A DNA stretch of 64,000 nucleotides from Rhodoferax sp. AJA081-3 (GTDB lineage: Bacteria > Pseudomonadota > Gammaproteobacteria > Burkholderiales > Burkholderiaceae_C): NCBI RefSeq assembly GCF_017798165.1, contig NZ_CP059068.1, forward strand, positions 2,914,001 to 2,978,000, written 5' to 3'. Under the pieces are notes generated by a model. That model did no database searches. It saw only the letters and a list, made by a program, of their open reading frames with translations, and was not told the DNA's origin. A program made the translations under genes and the position numbers. Below, one piece after another: positions 16,328 through 25,290 of the stretch (position 1 is its first letter; each line of letters begins with the position of its first letter).

Positions 16328-17680
16328 ATGTCTCAACGCAAACTGCGCCTGGGCGCATTCATCATGGCCACCGGCCACCACATCGCTGCCTGGCGCCACC
16401 CGGGGTCGCAGATCGACTCGGGCACCAACATTGACCACTACATCGAGGTGGCCAAGACCGCCGAGCGCGGCCTGTTTGACCAGGTGTTTGTAGCCGACAG
16501 CCCGGGCCTGTGGTTTGAAGGTAGCGACGAAGCCTTCAGCCGCCAAGGCCGGGTGTCGCACTTCGAACCCGTCACGCTGTGGGCCGCACTGGCTGCAGTA
16601 ACCAAACACATTGGCTTTGTGGCCACCGCCTCCACCACCTACGAAGACCCTTACCTGCTGGCGCGCAAGTTTGCATCGCTGGACCATGTCAGCAAGGGCC
16701 GTGCGGCCTGGAACGTGGTGACCACCAGCGCTGAAAACGTGTACGGCAACTTTGGCCTGGACAAACATCCGGACCCTGAAACCCGCTACGAACGGTCGCA
16801 CGAATTTGTGGACGTGGTGAAGGGCCTGTGGGACAGTTTTGAAGACGATGCCTTCAGCCGCGACCCGGCCAGTGGTGTGTACTTCGACCCCGACAAGCTG
16901 CACACGCTGAACCACGTAGGCAAACACCTGAAGGTCAAAGGGCCGCTGAACATCGAACGCTCGCCCCAGGGCTACCCCGTCATCGTGCAGGCGGGTTCGT
17001 CCGAGCCCGGCAAGGAACTGGCCGCCGCAACGGCCGAGGCCATCTTCACCGCCTGGACCAGCCTGGCCGAAGCCCAGGCCTTCTACAGCGATGTCAAAGG
17101 TCGCCTGGCCAAGTACGGCCGCCGACCCGAGCAATTGCTGGTGCTGCCCGGCATCTCGCCAGTGGTGGGCCGCACGCAGGAGGAAGCCGATGCCAAGTGG
17201 GCCGCGCTGCAAAAGCTGATACACCCCAGCGTGGGTCTGAGCACCATCGCCCCCTTCTGGCCCGGCGAAGACCTCACCAAATGGGACCTGGACGCACCAC
17301 CACCCTATATTCCCCAGCCACCGATAGGCCGCAACAGCCGCGCCCACGTGGTGCTGGAACTGGCCCGCCGCGACAAACTCACCGTGCGCCAGCTCTACGA
17401 GTACCTGGCTGGTGCACGTGGCCACTGGGTGGTGGTGGGCACCCCCGAGAAGATTGCCGATGAGATCCAGAGCTGGTTCGAAAACGGTGCGGCCGACGGC
17501 TTCAACGTGATGCCCCCCGTGTTGCCCGAATCACTGGACGACTTTGTAGACCTGGTGATCCCCGAACTGCAGCGCCGCGGCCTGTTCCGCACGGAGTACG
17601 AAGGCAGCACGCTGCGCGAAAACCTGGGGCTGGAGCGGCCGGTGAACCAGTTCACAGTGCGCAAACAGAAAGCGGCTTGA
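16328..17680 (+). CDS. Flavin-dependent (luciferase-like) monooxygenase, NtaA/SnaA/DszA group
   Basis: 450 residues. The opening RKLRLGAFIMATGHHIAAWRHP, the segment FDQVFVADSPGLW and the VVTTSAENVYGNFG block are characteristic of the NtaA/SnaA/SoxA/DszA subgroup of bacterial luciferase-like enzymes. These need reduced FMN from a separate reductase. Such enzymes open aminopolycarboxylates, sulfones or alkanesulfonates; with an organosulfur importer directly upstream, C-S bond cleavage to release sulfite is the best guess. An SsuE-type reductase gene at 22645-23235 could supply FMNH2. Exact substrate unknown. Confidence 0.87.
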   Translation: MSQRKLRLGAFIMATGHHIAAWRHPGSQIDSGTNIDHYIEVAKTAERGLFDQVFVADSPGLWFEGSDEAFSRQGRVSHFEPVTLWAALAAVTKHIGFVATASTTYEDPYLLARKFASLDHVSKGRAAWNVVTTSAENVYGNFGLDKHPDPETRYERSHEFVDVVKGLWDSFEDDAFSRDPASGVYFDPDKLHTLNHVGKHLKVKGPLNIERSPQGYPVIVQAGSSEPGKELAAATAEAIFTAWTSLAEAQAFYSDVKGRLAKYGRRPEQLLVLPGISPVVGRTQEEADAKWAALQKLIHPSVGLSTIAPFWPGEDLTKWDLDAPPPYIPQPPIGRNSRAHVVLELARRDKLTVRQLYEYLAGARGHWVVVGTPEKIADEIQSWFENGAADGFNVMPPVLPESLDDFVDLVIPELQRRGLFRTEYEGSTLRENLGLERPVNQFTVRKQKAA

Positions 17681-17726
17681 ACACCGCGTCACCAATTTGC
17701 AGCAGCTCAGCCACCGCCTAGCCGGT

Positions 17727-18617
17727 TTACGCGAAACCGTAATCCAGCTCCAGCGCCTGGCCCACGCGCAGGGTGCGGCCTATGCTGGCGACGATGATCG
17801 CGTTCATGCCGAAGCTCACGGCGCCATTGACCCGTGCGTCGTGCCGGTAGGTGCCCAGGCAGTCGATCACATGCGGCGCGCTGTGTGCGGTGTCGGGGTC
17901 GATGTTGGGGATAGGGCAGCGTGGGCAGGGCTTGACCAGGCGCAGGTGGATGGGACCATGGCTGGAGTCGTCTGCAGACACCAGTAGTTCGGCGGCCAGG
18001 TCTTCCTCATGCTCCGGTACACCGTCGATGACGATGTTCGGGCGAAAGCGCTGTAATTGCGCTTCAGGCCAGCCCTGGGCCAGCAGCCGGCGATTCAGGC
18101 CGTCCAACGCAGATTGGCTGAGCACCAGCAACGGGAATCCATCGCTGAAGAGATTCAAGGCGGTGTCATCGCCCGTCCAATGGGTGTCAGAAGCGCGCCG
18201 GTGTGTGGGGTCGAAGCGCACCAAGCGCAGCCCATCTTGTTCCAAAAAGGCGCTGAACCAGGCCGCCACCTCGGCACCCACATCGAACGCCGGCATGTTA
18301 TGCCCCCAGAGCTGCACTGGAACGACGGTGGCGGTTGCTTCAGCAGGTGCGTCAAGGGTCAGCACAAGCTCGGCCATGCCCGGAGCATTAACCCGCAGCA
18401 GTGCGCTGTCGATCTCCGTGCGGATCAGCGCCATGCGGGCCAGCTCCCGCTGGCTGACAAAGCGCCCCTGCGCATCCACCAGCATGAACTGCCGGTCATG
18501 CGCCAACCCGGTGTCGGTCAGGCGCGCCTGTGGCAGTTCAATGCCGGCGCAGGACTTGATCGGGTAAATGAACAAGCGGGCGATATGGGGTTCGGTGTGG
18601 GTCGGGGTGGTGTTCAT
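17727..18617 (-). CDS. MOSC-domain protein (YcbX/MOSC_N family)
   Basis: 296 residues. N-terminal MOSC_N beta-barrel (IARLFIYPIKSCAGIEL, residues 13-29) followed by a MOSC domain with the conserved cysteine in LVKPCPRCPIPNID near residue 230, which binds the molybdenum cofactor. Family members such as YcbX and mARC reduce N-hydroxylated compounds. No [2Fe-2S] ferredoxin tail is present, so a separate electron donor is needed. Its placement after the organosulfur cluster has no obvious functional link. Confidence 0.85.
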   Translation of the reverse strand: MNTTPTHTEPHIARLFIYPIKSCAGIELPQARLTDTGLAHDRQFMLVDAQGRFVSQRELARMALIRTEIDSALLRVNAPGMAELVLTLDAPAEATATVVPVQLWGHNMPAFDVGAEVAAWFSAFLEQDGLRLVRFDPTHRRASDTHWTGDDTALNLFSDGFPLLVLSQSALDGLNRRLLAQGWPEAQLQRFRPNIVIDGVPEHEEDLAAELLVSADDSSHGPIHLRLVKPCPRCPIPNIDPDTAHSAPHVIDCLGTYRHDARVNGAVSFGMNAIIVASIGRTLRVGQALELDYGFA

Positions 18618-18644
18618 GGAGAAGGCTGCTCCGCAGCCGCTGGT

Positions 18645-19286
18645 TCATTGTTGACGGGACTTCAGGATTGTCTGCATTTCCTGCAGGAAGCGTGTGTTTG
18701 CAAGATCTGTAGTCCATGGCTCCCAGGGCACCCCACCGTAGACTGCAACCAATGGGTCGTCCACCAAAGGTGTCACTTGAATGTTCAACACAGAGCGAAC
18801 CTCTTCACGGCTCCAACCTGCCACGTGAATCGCCTCGCTGGCAGCGGCCAGCACATCGGCCTTCTTGTGTTTGGCTTTTTCTTCCTGGGTCCACCAGGAC
18901 AAGCCGTAGCTTGCAAAAAGCGCTTTCTGCATTTGGTCCAGCAAGGCTAGAAAGCCTTCACCCAGAATGGGCTTCAGCGGAGAAATGGGGTCAAAACCCA
19001 GCAAGCCCTCTTCGGCGTCATGCAGCAATTCGCGCAGCTGCGCATCAGGGTCTAGCTTGCACTGTGACCGCCGAATCTGCAGGACCAACAACGAATGCTG
19101 TGCAACCGACATGGGAAGTGGCCATACGGAATGGCCACCCCACCGGAAGGTGCGAGCGAGCCCTAGCGAGAGGTCGGTGTCATCCACATCAGCGAAAGTC
19201 GGATCATGCAGATCGATGCGCCGTCCGGAGGGGAGCCGCACCCACGCACGTTGGGCGCTGTGACGGGTTTGAACGGGCTTGGCCAT
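18645..19286 (-). CDS. HD-domain phosphohydrolase-like protein
   Basis: 213 residues. The core SVAQHSLLVLQI followed by ELLHDAEEGLLG supplies the His...His-Asp pattern of HD hydrolases, similar to YfbR-type 5'-nucleotidases and to HD proteins often carried by phages. The opening WVRLPSGRRIDLHDPTF is also typical of that group. Start is uncertain: ATG at 19286 is used, with ATG 19301 possible; neither has a clear ribosome site. Likely acts on nucleotides; no operon partners. Confidence 0.72.
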   Translation of the reverse strand: MAKPVQTRHSAQRAWVRLPSGRRIDLHDPTFADVDDTDLSLGLARTFRWGGHSVWPLPMSVAQHSLLVLQIRRSQCKLDPDAQLRELLHDAEEGLLGFDPISPLKPILGEGFLALLDQMQKALFASYGLSWWTQEEKAKHKKADVLAAASEAIHVAGWSREEVRSVLNIQVTPLVDDPLVAVYGGVPWEPWTTDLANTRFLQEMQTILKSRQQ

Positions 19287-19386
19287 GGCGACATTTTGCA
19301 TGCGTCGCACGGTAGCTGGAGCGCCTGCAGGTTCGGGCCATTGCGCGCATTGGCGGCTGGCCGCATTTCCCTAAAACACTGTGTGA

Positions 19387-19671
19387 CTACACCAGCTTCT
19401 TGGCACGCAACAGCCGCGCCAGGCCGCATTGACCCGACTGGCTCAGCACTTCATCCGCTTCCTTGCTGGGTAGCAGCTTTTCACGCAGATCGTTCGCGCG
19501 CTTTTCCCCATGGGATTGGCGCACGACCGCCACCACCTGCTCGAACTTGGACACATCGCTCTGGCAGGCGGCCGACACGTGGGTGGGGCTTGCAACCTGT
19601 GCCTGGCTTTGGGCGTTGGCTTGCATTGCGAGCAAACAGAGTACAGACAGTGAGAGGACATTGCGGTTCAT
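19387..19671 (-). CDS. Small secreted protein, function unknown
   Basis: 94 residues. MNRNVLSLSVLCLLAMQANA is a clear signal peptide with an ANA cleavage site, giving a mature protein of about 74 residues rich in Ser, Gln and Lys, with two cysteines (AACQSDV and SGQCGLA) that could form one disulfide. Upstream AGTCCTTCC contains only a weak ribosome site. I do not recognise a family. It is isolated, with a gene-free region upstream. Confidence 0.6.
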   Translation of the reverse strand: MNRNVLSLSVLCLLAMQANAQSQAQVASPTHVSAACQSDVSKFEQVVAVVRQSHGEKRANDLREKLLPSKEADEVLSQSGQCGLARLLRAKKLV

Positions 19672-20164
19672 GGAAGGACTCCAGAAAGGGTGTGGGGAAG
19701 TAGGAGGCGCTTTGTGGAAACAATCCACACAAAGCGATCTGTTCGGATGGGAAATTATGCGAACCGCACGTATCGCATTGATGTCAAAACCGCTCGACTT
19801 TGTATCGTTTGTACGCGCTACAAGCGATACAAAACCGCCCGTCGCGACACAGATGTGATACATCCAGTTCGCATACTACGCAGACCGAATCAGCCCCCGC
19901 GTAGAAAGAGGATGTCAAGCATGCAAGCGTCAGAAACTTCACCGATCCGTACAACGGCCCTGCCAAAGGCACCATTGGCAATGGTGCGTAGAAACCCGCA
20001 ATGGCCATTTCCGGTTGGGGCAGCGAATCGCCAAAATGGTGGTGTGGCTGCAACTGACCCGAGCGTCATTTCGACCACCGCGCGAGCCTATTTGGCTCAA
20101 CAATCCTCCCAATGAGTTCGGCCAAATACCGCAATGAATGAAACAACGTGGGCCAACACGGCGG
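19672..20164. other. Gene-free interval with a large palindrome
   Basis: About 490 bases without a convincing gene; the open frames here lack ribosome sites, family resemblance and normal codon bias. The one structured element is the 35-base inverted repeat at 19799-19833, listed separately, surrounded by further GTATC/GATAC motifs. Confidence 0.6.
19799..19833. promoter_or_regulatory. 35-base near-perfect palindrome, probable operator
   Basis: Left arm TTTGTATCGTTTGTA, centre CGCGC, right arm TACAAGCGATACAAA; the 15-base arms differ at one pair only. Each arm itself contains two TTTGTA-type steps. Extra copies of the GTATCG half (near 19770) and GATAC (near 19857) flank it. There is no T-run, so an operator is favoured over a terminator. 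The minus-strand start of the small secreted protein lies 130 bases to the left. Confidence 0.5.
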
Positions 20165-20191
20165 CCCGCCATGATCACCGGTCATGGCGGG
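20165..20191 (-). terminator. Hairpin downstream of the DUF4394 gene
   Basis: CCCGCCATGA (20165-20174) pairs perfectly with TCATGGCGGG (20182-20191) around a 7-base loop, starting 9 bases beyond the DUF4394 stop. There is no following U-tract, so it may protect the 3' end rather than terminate by itself. Confidence 0.5.
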
Positions 20192-20199
20192 GATTCTGA

Positions 20200-21081
20200 T
20201 CAAGGCTCCAGCGCAATACCGACCACAGGCTCGCCACCGCCGACCATGCCCAGAGACTTGGCTACGCCTGTTTTCAGGTCTATCGTCACCCAGCGACTTG
20301 CTGCGCCACCGTCGCTGTTCAAAGCAGCAAAGGCCACGTCGCTCAAGACTTGAATGTCAAAGGCGGCCGTCGCGAAAGGCATACCCAGAGAGCCCACGGT
20401 AAAAAACTGGCCCGTGTTGGGTGATACAGCGGGCAAAACGCCCTCACGCGAACCTTGTGTTACCAGGGCGCCAGTGGCCGCGTCGAGCGCAAAGTTGGTG
20501 GTGATTTTGGGATCGGCTTTGTTGTAGCTGTAAGCTGCACCAACAGCGCTGGGCAACTTGCCAAAGTTGGCATCACCCACTGCGTAAGTCAATTTGCCGT
20601 CGGTTTGCAGGCCTTCCAAAGCCGGGTTGCTGTCCACAACGGCCCCCGTGTCAGGGTGCAGGCGCAGGTTTTGCCCGTTGTTGCTGACCACCCGAATACG
20701 GTCCACTGTGGGGTTGAAGTCGAAGCCAAACTGCGTGCCTTCCAGCTTGATGGCAAACGGCACGCCCACCATGCTGACGGCACCGGTGTCTTCATTGACC
20801 GTGTAGAGCCGGCCACTGCTGCCCAGGGCGTAAAGCTGGTCCTTGGCGACACGGTAATCAATGCCCAGCAATGTCTCGCCTGCCTGCAAACCAGTGATGT
20901 TGAGCGTGGTCAAAATACGGCCAGGGCTGCCTGCATTGAACTTGAGAAGCTTGTTGGATGCAGTGACGGCTACTGCCTTTTCAGCACGCTCCGCGCCTTC
21001 AGGCGCCATGGTGGTGCATGCGGTGAGACTGGCCAGCGCGAGCGCAGCAAGGCTTAAAGACTTGTAGGAGAAGGTGTTCAT
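20200..21081 (-). CDS. DUF4394-domain secreted lipoprotein
   Basis: 293 residues. The N-terminus has a hydrophobic signal ending in LASLTAC, a lipobox, so the protein is probably lipid-anchored. The body matches DUF4394: repeated GIDYRVAKDQLYALGSSGRLYTV and FGFDFNPTVDRIRVVSNNGQNLRLHPDTG motifs, likely a beta-propeller-like fold. Function of the domain is not known; it is common in surface or extracellular proteins. It has its own promoter region and no operon partner. Confidence 0.85.
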   Translation of the reverse strand: MNTFSYKSLSLAALALASLTACTTMAPEGAERAEKAVAVTASNKLLKFNAGSPGRILTTLNITGLQAGETLLGIDYRVAKDQLYALGSSGRLYTVNEDTGAVSMVGVPFAIKLEGTQFGFDFNPTVDRIRVVSNNGQNLRLHPDTGAVVDSNPALEGLQTDGKLTYAVGDANFGKLPSAVGAAYSYNKADPKITTNFALDAATGALVTQGSREGVLPAVSPNTGQFFTVGSLGMPFATAAFDIQVLSDVAFAALNSDGGAASRWVTIDLKTGVAKSLGMVGGGEPVVGIALEP

Positions 21082-21204
21082 GAAGGTCCTTTAGGAGTGG
21101 TTTTTAGGATGAGCCTTTACATGTACGCAGAGTATTCTGAAATGGATTCAAAACCAGTAAAAAAAGTCGCTGTGCTCGTCAAATAACTCTCCGCCTAACG
21201 CTTT

Positions 21205-21262
21205 GCTATAAATACATGAGCGATATCGATAGATCCGACGGGGGCTAGAGACCAAAATGACT
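21205..21262 (+). repeat. Dispersed hairpin-core intergenic repeat, copy C
   Basis: GCTATAAATACATGAGC (21205-21221; a degenerate hairpin of the same 17-base length) is followed by spacer and CGGGGGCTAGAGACC with AAAATGA. It lies in the divergent gap between the DUF4394 and EamA genes, an unusual placement because most copies lie at gene ends. Confidence 0.75.
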
Positions 21263-21337
21263 CATGAGATGCCAGCGCAGGCCAGTGCGCTGAGCACCAA
21301 CATAAGGCGGCGTGAACGCGGCCCCTAAGATCGGAGC

Positions 21338-22231
21338 ATGCATTCCAACCCTGAAACCGTCCGCGCGCGCACGGCGGCCCTTTACCCCTTGTTGTTTGTA
21401 GCCCTGTGGAGCACCGGCTTCATAGGTGCCAAGTTTGGCCTGCCAGACGCCGAGCCCCTCACCTTTTTGAGCCTGCGGTATGCCATCGTGCTGGTGCTGA
21501 TGGGTGCCCTGGCCTGGCACCAGCGGGCCGCCTGGCCCCGCACGGTGCGGGAGTGGATACACATCGGCGTGTCCGGGGTGCTGGTGCATGGGGTGTACCT
21601 GGGCGGCGTGTTCATTGCCATTGGCCATGGCCTGCCCGCCGGGGTGACGGCGATTGTGGTGGGCTTGCAACCCGTGCTCACGGCCCTGGGTGCAGGCCTG
21701 TTGCTGGGCGAACGCGTGCGCCCCACACAATGGGCCGGGCTTGCCCTGGGCTTTGTGGGCGTGGCGCTGGTGGTGGCGCACAAGGTAGCGGTCAGCACCA
21801 GCGGTGGCGGCATGGTGCTCTCCATGCTGTTGCCCGCCTTCATAGCCTTGCTGGCGATCACGGCGGGCACCCTGTACCAGAAGCGCTTTTGCCCGTCTTT
21901 CGATCTGCGCACTGGGTCGGTCATCCAGTTCCTGCCCACCCTGGCTTTGACGGGATTGGCCGCCATGGCCACCGAGACCATGGTCGTGCATTGGACACCG
22001 TCGTTTGTGTTTGCGCTGGGCTGGCTGGTGCTGGTGTTGTCGCTGGGTGCCGTGACCCTGCTGAATGTGTTGATCCGCAATGGCAGCGCCGTCAACGTCG
22101 CCAGTTTGTTTTACCTGGTGCCACCGGCCACGGCCTTGGTTGCCTGGGCGCTGTTTGGCGAGACACTCACCGGCCTGGCTTTGCTGGGCATGGTGCTCAC
22201 GGTGCTGGGGGTGTGGCTGGCGCGCAAGTAA
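21338..22231 (+). CDS. EamA/DMT-family transporter
   Basis: 297-residue inner-membrane protein with ten hydrophobic segments in two EamA repeats. The first begins LYPLLFVALWSTGFIGAKFGLP, and the second starts near residue 160 (LLPAFIALLAITAGTLYQKRF). DMT exporters commonly extrude amino acids or metabolites such as threonine, homoserine or cysteine. No partner gene indicates a substrate; the upstream region carries repeat copy C. Confidence 0.85.
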   Translation: MHSNPETVRARTAALYPLLFVALWSTGFIGAKFGLPDAEPLTFLSLRYAIVLVLMGALAWHQRAAWPRTVREWIHIGVSGVLVHGVYLGGVFIAIGHGLPAGVTAIVVGLQPVLTALGAGLLLGERVRPTQWAGLALGFVGVALVVAHKVAVSTSGGGMVLSMLLPAFIALLAITAGTLYQKRFCPSFDLRTGSVIQFLPTLALTGLAAMATETMVVHWTPSFVFALGWLVLVLSLGAVTLLNVLIRNGSAVNVASLFYLVPPATALVAWALFGETLTGLALLGMVLTVLGVWLARK

Positions 22232-22260
22232 ACAAGCAAACGGCGTGCGTTACAGCTTGG

Positions 22261-22476
22261 CTACAACTTGGCAATCGACACTTCGGTCGACTTGACCAGC
22301 GCGACCACGTCGCTGCCGATCTTCAGCTCCAGCTGGTCCACCGAGCGGGTGGTGATGACGGAGGTGACGATGCCCCAGGGCGTTTCGACATCGATCTCGG
22401 AGACAACATCGCCGCGGATGATCTCCTTGACCTTGCCTTTGAATTGGTTGCGTACGTTGATGGCTTGGATGGACAT
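22261..22476 (-). CDS. mop: Molbindin-type TOBE protein (Mop)
   Basis: 71 residues forming one complete TOBE/Mop domain (SIQAINVRNQFKGKVKEIIRGDVVSEIDVETPWG and VTSVITTRSVDQLELKIGSDVVALVKSTEV). Such proteins oligomerise and bind molybdate or tungstate in the cytoplasm as storage or sensor. Length is standard for a single-domain molbindin. Possibly relevant to the molybdenum-cofactor-binding MOSC protein at 17727-18617, though not adjacent. Confidence 0.88.
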   Translation of the reverse strand: MSIQAINVRNQFKGKVKEIIRGDVVSEIDVETPWGIVTSVITTRSVDQLELKIGSDVVALVKSTEVSIAKL

Positions 22477-22569
22477 GGGGTGCTCCTAAAAAGTCCGTTG
22501 CAAAAATGAAGGGATGAGACTGCAACCGTGCTAGTTGCTGTCCTGCGTAGGGGTAATTGGTGAAAAAAT

Positions 22570-22619
22570 GACCATCCAGCCCCCGTGAAATTTGTACAGA
22601 TTGCTACTAAATGAATAGC
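22570..22619 (-). repeat. Dispersed hairpin-core intergenic repeat, copy D
   Basis: Minus orientation: hairpin GCTATTCATTTAGTAGC (22619-22603), then TTTCACGGGGGCTGGATGG. It lies between the ssuE-like gene (ends 22645) and mop (starts 22476), both on the minus strand. Confidence 0.85.
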
Positions 22620-22644
22620 AACTATTGCATTCCACCGAGGCCCT

Positions 22645-23235
22645 TCAGACGCTACATCGCACCTGGGCAAATGGGACAGGCGCAAAACGGCCAGCCACCG
22701 AAGGGATCTCGCGCAGGGCCTCGGCAATCAGCACGTTGACGCTTTCATCCAGGCGCACCGCAATTTCGGGCAGCACCTGGTAACCGCCTTCCGGCAAAAC
22801 CACCACCTGGGAATCGGTGGCATAGATGCCCGGCAGGATGTGGGCAGCGCCCAAGGCTTGCAGCACCGGCCGCAACGCATAGTCCAGCGCCAGCATGTGG
22901 TGCGGGCTACCCCCAGTGGCCAGCGGCAGCACATGTTTGGTCTTGAACGCGGTCTGCGGCAGCAGATCCAAAAAGACTTTGAGCACGCCGCTGTAGGCCG
23001 CCTTGTAGACCGGTGTGGCCACCACAATGGCCTTGGCACGCGCCACCAGGGCTGTGGCATGCACGACCGACGGGTGGCTGAAGTCTGCCAACAGCAGGGC
23101 CTGGGGCGACAGGTCACGGATGTGCAGGCGCTCCACCTCCACACCGCGCAGTTGCAGGCGCTGCTGCACGGCATCCAGCAGGGCCGCTGAGCGTGAGTGT
23201 TCGGACGGGCTGCCCGCTACCAATAGGACTGACAT
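22645..23235 (-). CDS. ssuE: NAD(P)H-dependent FMN reductase, SsuE family
   Basis: 196-residue flavodoxin-like enzyme. The flavin phosphate loop is VAGSPSEHSRSAALLD (residues 6-21), and the SsuE signature TPVYKAAYSGVLKVFLDLLPQTAF is present at about residues 94-117. It reduces FMN for two-component monooxygenases that release sulfite from organosulfur compounds; the flavin monooxygenase at 16328-17680 is a candidate partner. It follows the second sulfate-binding protein gene by 48 bases on the same strand, fitting a sulfur-starvation operon. Confidence 0.9.
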   Translation of the reverse strand: MSVLLVAGSPSEHSRSAALLDAVQQRLQLRGVEVERLHIRDLSPQALLLADFSHPSVVHATALVARAKAIVVATPVYKAAYSGVLKVFLDLLPQTAFKTKHVLPLATGGSPHHMLALDYALRPVLQALGAAHILPGIYATDSQVVVLPEGGYQVLPEIAVRLDESVNVLIAEALREIPSVAGRFAPVPFAQVRCSV

Positions 23236-23283
23236 GTTTTTATTCTCCCTTTGTGTGACAGCGTGTTGTTCTGGTGTTGGCGC

Positions 23284-24312
23284 TTATTTCTTCACGTAGA
23301 TCTGGTCGAAGCTGGCGCCATCGGCAAAGTGGTCCTTGGCCGCCTTGTCCCAGCCGCCAAAGGCCTGTTCGATGGTGAACAGCTTGAGCTTGGGGAACTG
23401 TTTGGCGTATTTGGCCGCGGCCTTTTCCGAGACTGCGGGGCGGTAGAAGTGTTTGCCCGCAATGTCCTGGCCCTCTTCGGTGTACAAATACTCCAGGTAG
23501 GCGGTTGCCACGGCGCGGGTGCCTTTTTTGTCCACGTTTTTGTCGACCACGGTGACCGCAGGCTCCGCCAGGATGCTCAGCGATGGGTAGACCACATCCA
23601 CCTTGCTGCCAAATTCTTTCTCCAGCAGGTAGGCTTCGTTCTCCCACGAGATAAACACATCACCCTGGTTGCGCTGGGCAAACGATATGGATGAGCCACG
23701 CGCACCCGTGTCCAGCACTGGCACATTCGCATACAGCTTGGCGATGAACTCCTTGGCCTTGGCATCACTGCCGAACTTGCGTTTGGCAAACTCCCAGGCT
23801 GCCAGGTAGTTCCAGCGCGCGCCACCCGATGTTTTGGGGTTGGGCGTGATGACGCTGATGCCGGGCTTGATCAGGTCATCCCAGTCCTTGATGCCCTTGG
23901 GGTTGCCCTGGCGCACGACGAGCACTATTGTTGACGTGTAGGGCGAGGCGTTGTGCGGCAGGCGGTTTTGCCAGTCCTTGGTGATCCAGCCGCCGTTGGC
24001 ATGCAGGGCGTCGGTATCACCCGCCAGGGCCAGTGTGGCCACATCGGCCTCCAGACCATCGATGATGCCGCGGGCCTGTTTGCCCGAGCCACCGTGGGAT
24101 TGTTTGATGGTCACGTCCTGGCCAGTCTTGGCCTTCCAGTGTTTGGCGAAGGCGGCGTTGAATTCAACATACAACTCGCGGGTGGGGTCGTAGGAGACGT
24201 TGAGCAGCTCTACCGGCTTGGGCTGCGCAAATGCGCCCAGACTGGCACCGGCCAGAGCGGTACTTATTGCCAATGCCGTGAAGAAGCGGCGGCTAGGAAG
24301 ATGGGTAACCAT
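23284..24312 (-). CDS. sbp: Periplasmic sulfate-binding protein, second copy
   Basis: 342 residues. Signal region [20 protein letters not shown]...AFAQ, then the family block [20 protein letters not shown] and [34 protein letters not shown]. The ATG at 24312 has GGAG upstream. It is clearly related to the protein at 1821-2822 but diverged. No permease or ATPase genes accompany it, so it would have to dock on the CysTWA importer. Located upstream of ssuE in the same orientation. Confidence 0.93.
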   Translation of the reverse strand: MVTHLPSRRFFTALAISTALAGASLGAFAQPKPVELLNVSYDPTRELYVEFNAAFAKHWKAKTGQDVTIKQSHGGSGKQARGIIDGLEADVATLALAGDTDALHANGGWITKDWQNRLPHNASPYTSTIVLVVRQGNPKGIKDWDDLIKPGISVITPNPKTSGGARWNYLAAWEFAKRKFGSDAKAKEFIAKLYANVPVLDTGARGSSISFAQRNQGDVFISWENEAYLLEKEFGSKVDVVYPSLSILAEPAVTVVDKNVDKKGTRAVATAYLEYLYTEEGQDIAGKHFYRPAVSEKAAAKYAKQFPKLKLFTIEQAFGGWDKAAKDHFADGASFDQIYVKK

Positions 24313-24493
24313 GTCGATAACTCCAGAAGAAAAGTGCAAGGCGTTAGTGCCATGGACTGGATTCTGGAAGCCCATCGTTAAAACTGGAACTACTGTATTT
24401 TTTGTTTCTAATTACTTAAACATCTATAGGGGTGTGTGAGGGACGCAAATGCAAGCGTCGCGGGTATGCTGCAAAGTTATGAAGGAAATGTTC

Positions 24494-25270
24494 ATGGTGC
24501 ATGTACTGCGCGCCGTTGTTTTGATGGCCTCGCTAGCCAGCGTGGCGACTTCCTGGGCGGCGGATATTGACGTTTTCGGCAGCGACTATTCCATCCCCAA
24601 GGCCTATGTCCAGAACGGCGAAAACAAGGGCATCTTGGTGGATATCCTGAAGTACATCGACGAAAGACTTCCCAACCACCAGTTCACGGTCAAGCTGGCA
24701 CCGTGGAGCCGGGCCTACAAAAGCGCAGTAGATGGCGAAGGGGGCATTGTTGGCATCTCCAAGACCGCGGAGCGCGAGGTCTTGTTTGACTATTCCGATT
24801 CTTTGTACAACGACAACGTGGTGATCGTTGTGCTGGCGGGCAAGGCGTTTGATTTCAAGACCATTGCCGACTTGCATGGCAAGACCATTGGCATTGGGCG
24901 GCGCGGCTCTTACGGCGACGCCTTCGACAGCGCGCACAAGGCGGGCCTGTTCCGCCTGGAGGAAGACAGCGGGCCTGACAGCCGCCTGCGCAAGCTGCTG
25001 GCCGGGCGTATGGACGGTGGGCTGTTCAACGGGGGCGCCGCTGGTTTTCAACAAGTGCTCCAGCAGGACCGGGAGCTGTACGCCCAGCGCGACAAGTTTG
25101 AGGTACTGCCGGTGCCGCTGAAGATTGATCCCAACTACCTGGCCTTCTCCAAAAACCTGCACCAGCAGGACCTGTTGAACGAGGTGAACCGCATCCTGCG
25201 CGCAGGCCACGCCAACGGTGACCTGGCCCGCATCACCGGTGCGGGCTTGAGTAAGGCTGCGGGGCGGTGA
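24494..25270 (+). CDS. Periplasmic solute-binding protein, family 3-like
   Basis: 258 residues from the ATG preceded by AAGGAA. Signal peptide VHVLRAVVLMASLASVATSWA is followed by a two-lobed binding-protein fold with segments LVDILKYIDERLPNHQFTVKLAPWSRAY and VGISKTAEREVLFDYSDSLY, as in polar amino-acid binding proteins (SBP_bac_3). No transporter genes accompany it, so it may be a stand-alone sensor or orphan binding protein. It is divergent from the second sulfate-binding protein. Confidence 0.78.
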   Translation: MVHVLRAVVLMASLASVATSWAADIDVFGSDYSIPKAYVQNGENKGILVDILKYIDERLPNHQFTVKLAPWSRAYKSAVDGEGGIVGISKTAEREVLFDYSDSLYNDNVVIVVLAGKAFDFKTIADLHGKTIGIGRRGSYGDAFDSAHKAGLFRLEEDSGPDSRLRKLLAGRMDGGLFNGGAAGFQQVLQQDRELYAQRDKFEVLPVPLKIDPNYLAFSKNLHQQDLLNEVNRILRAGHANGDLARITGAGLSKAAGR

Positions 25271-25290
25271 TCTGTACTACTCCGTAGTGA

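Noticed and set aside
19690..20115. Open frame of 141 codons in the gene-free interval
   Set aside because: The translation is Arg/Pro-rich without motifs, it begins in the leader of the small secreted gene, and it crosses the 35-base palindrome; no ribosome site.
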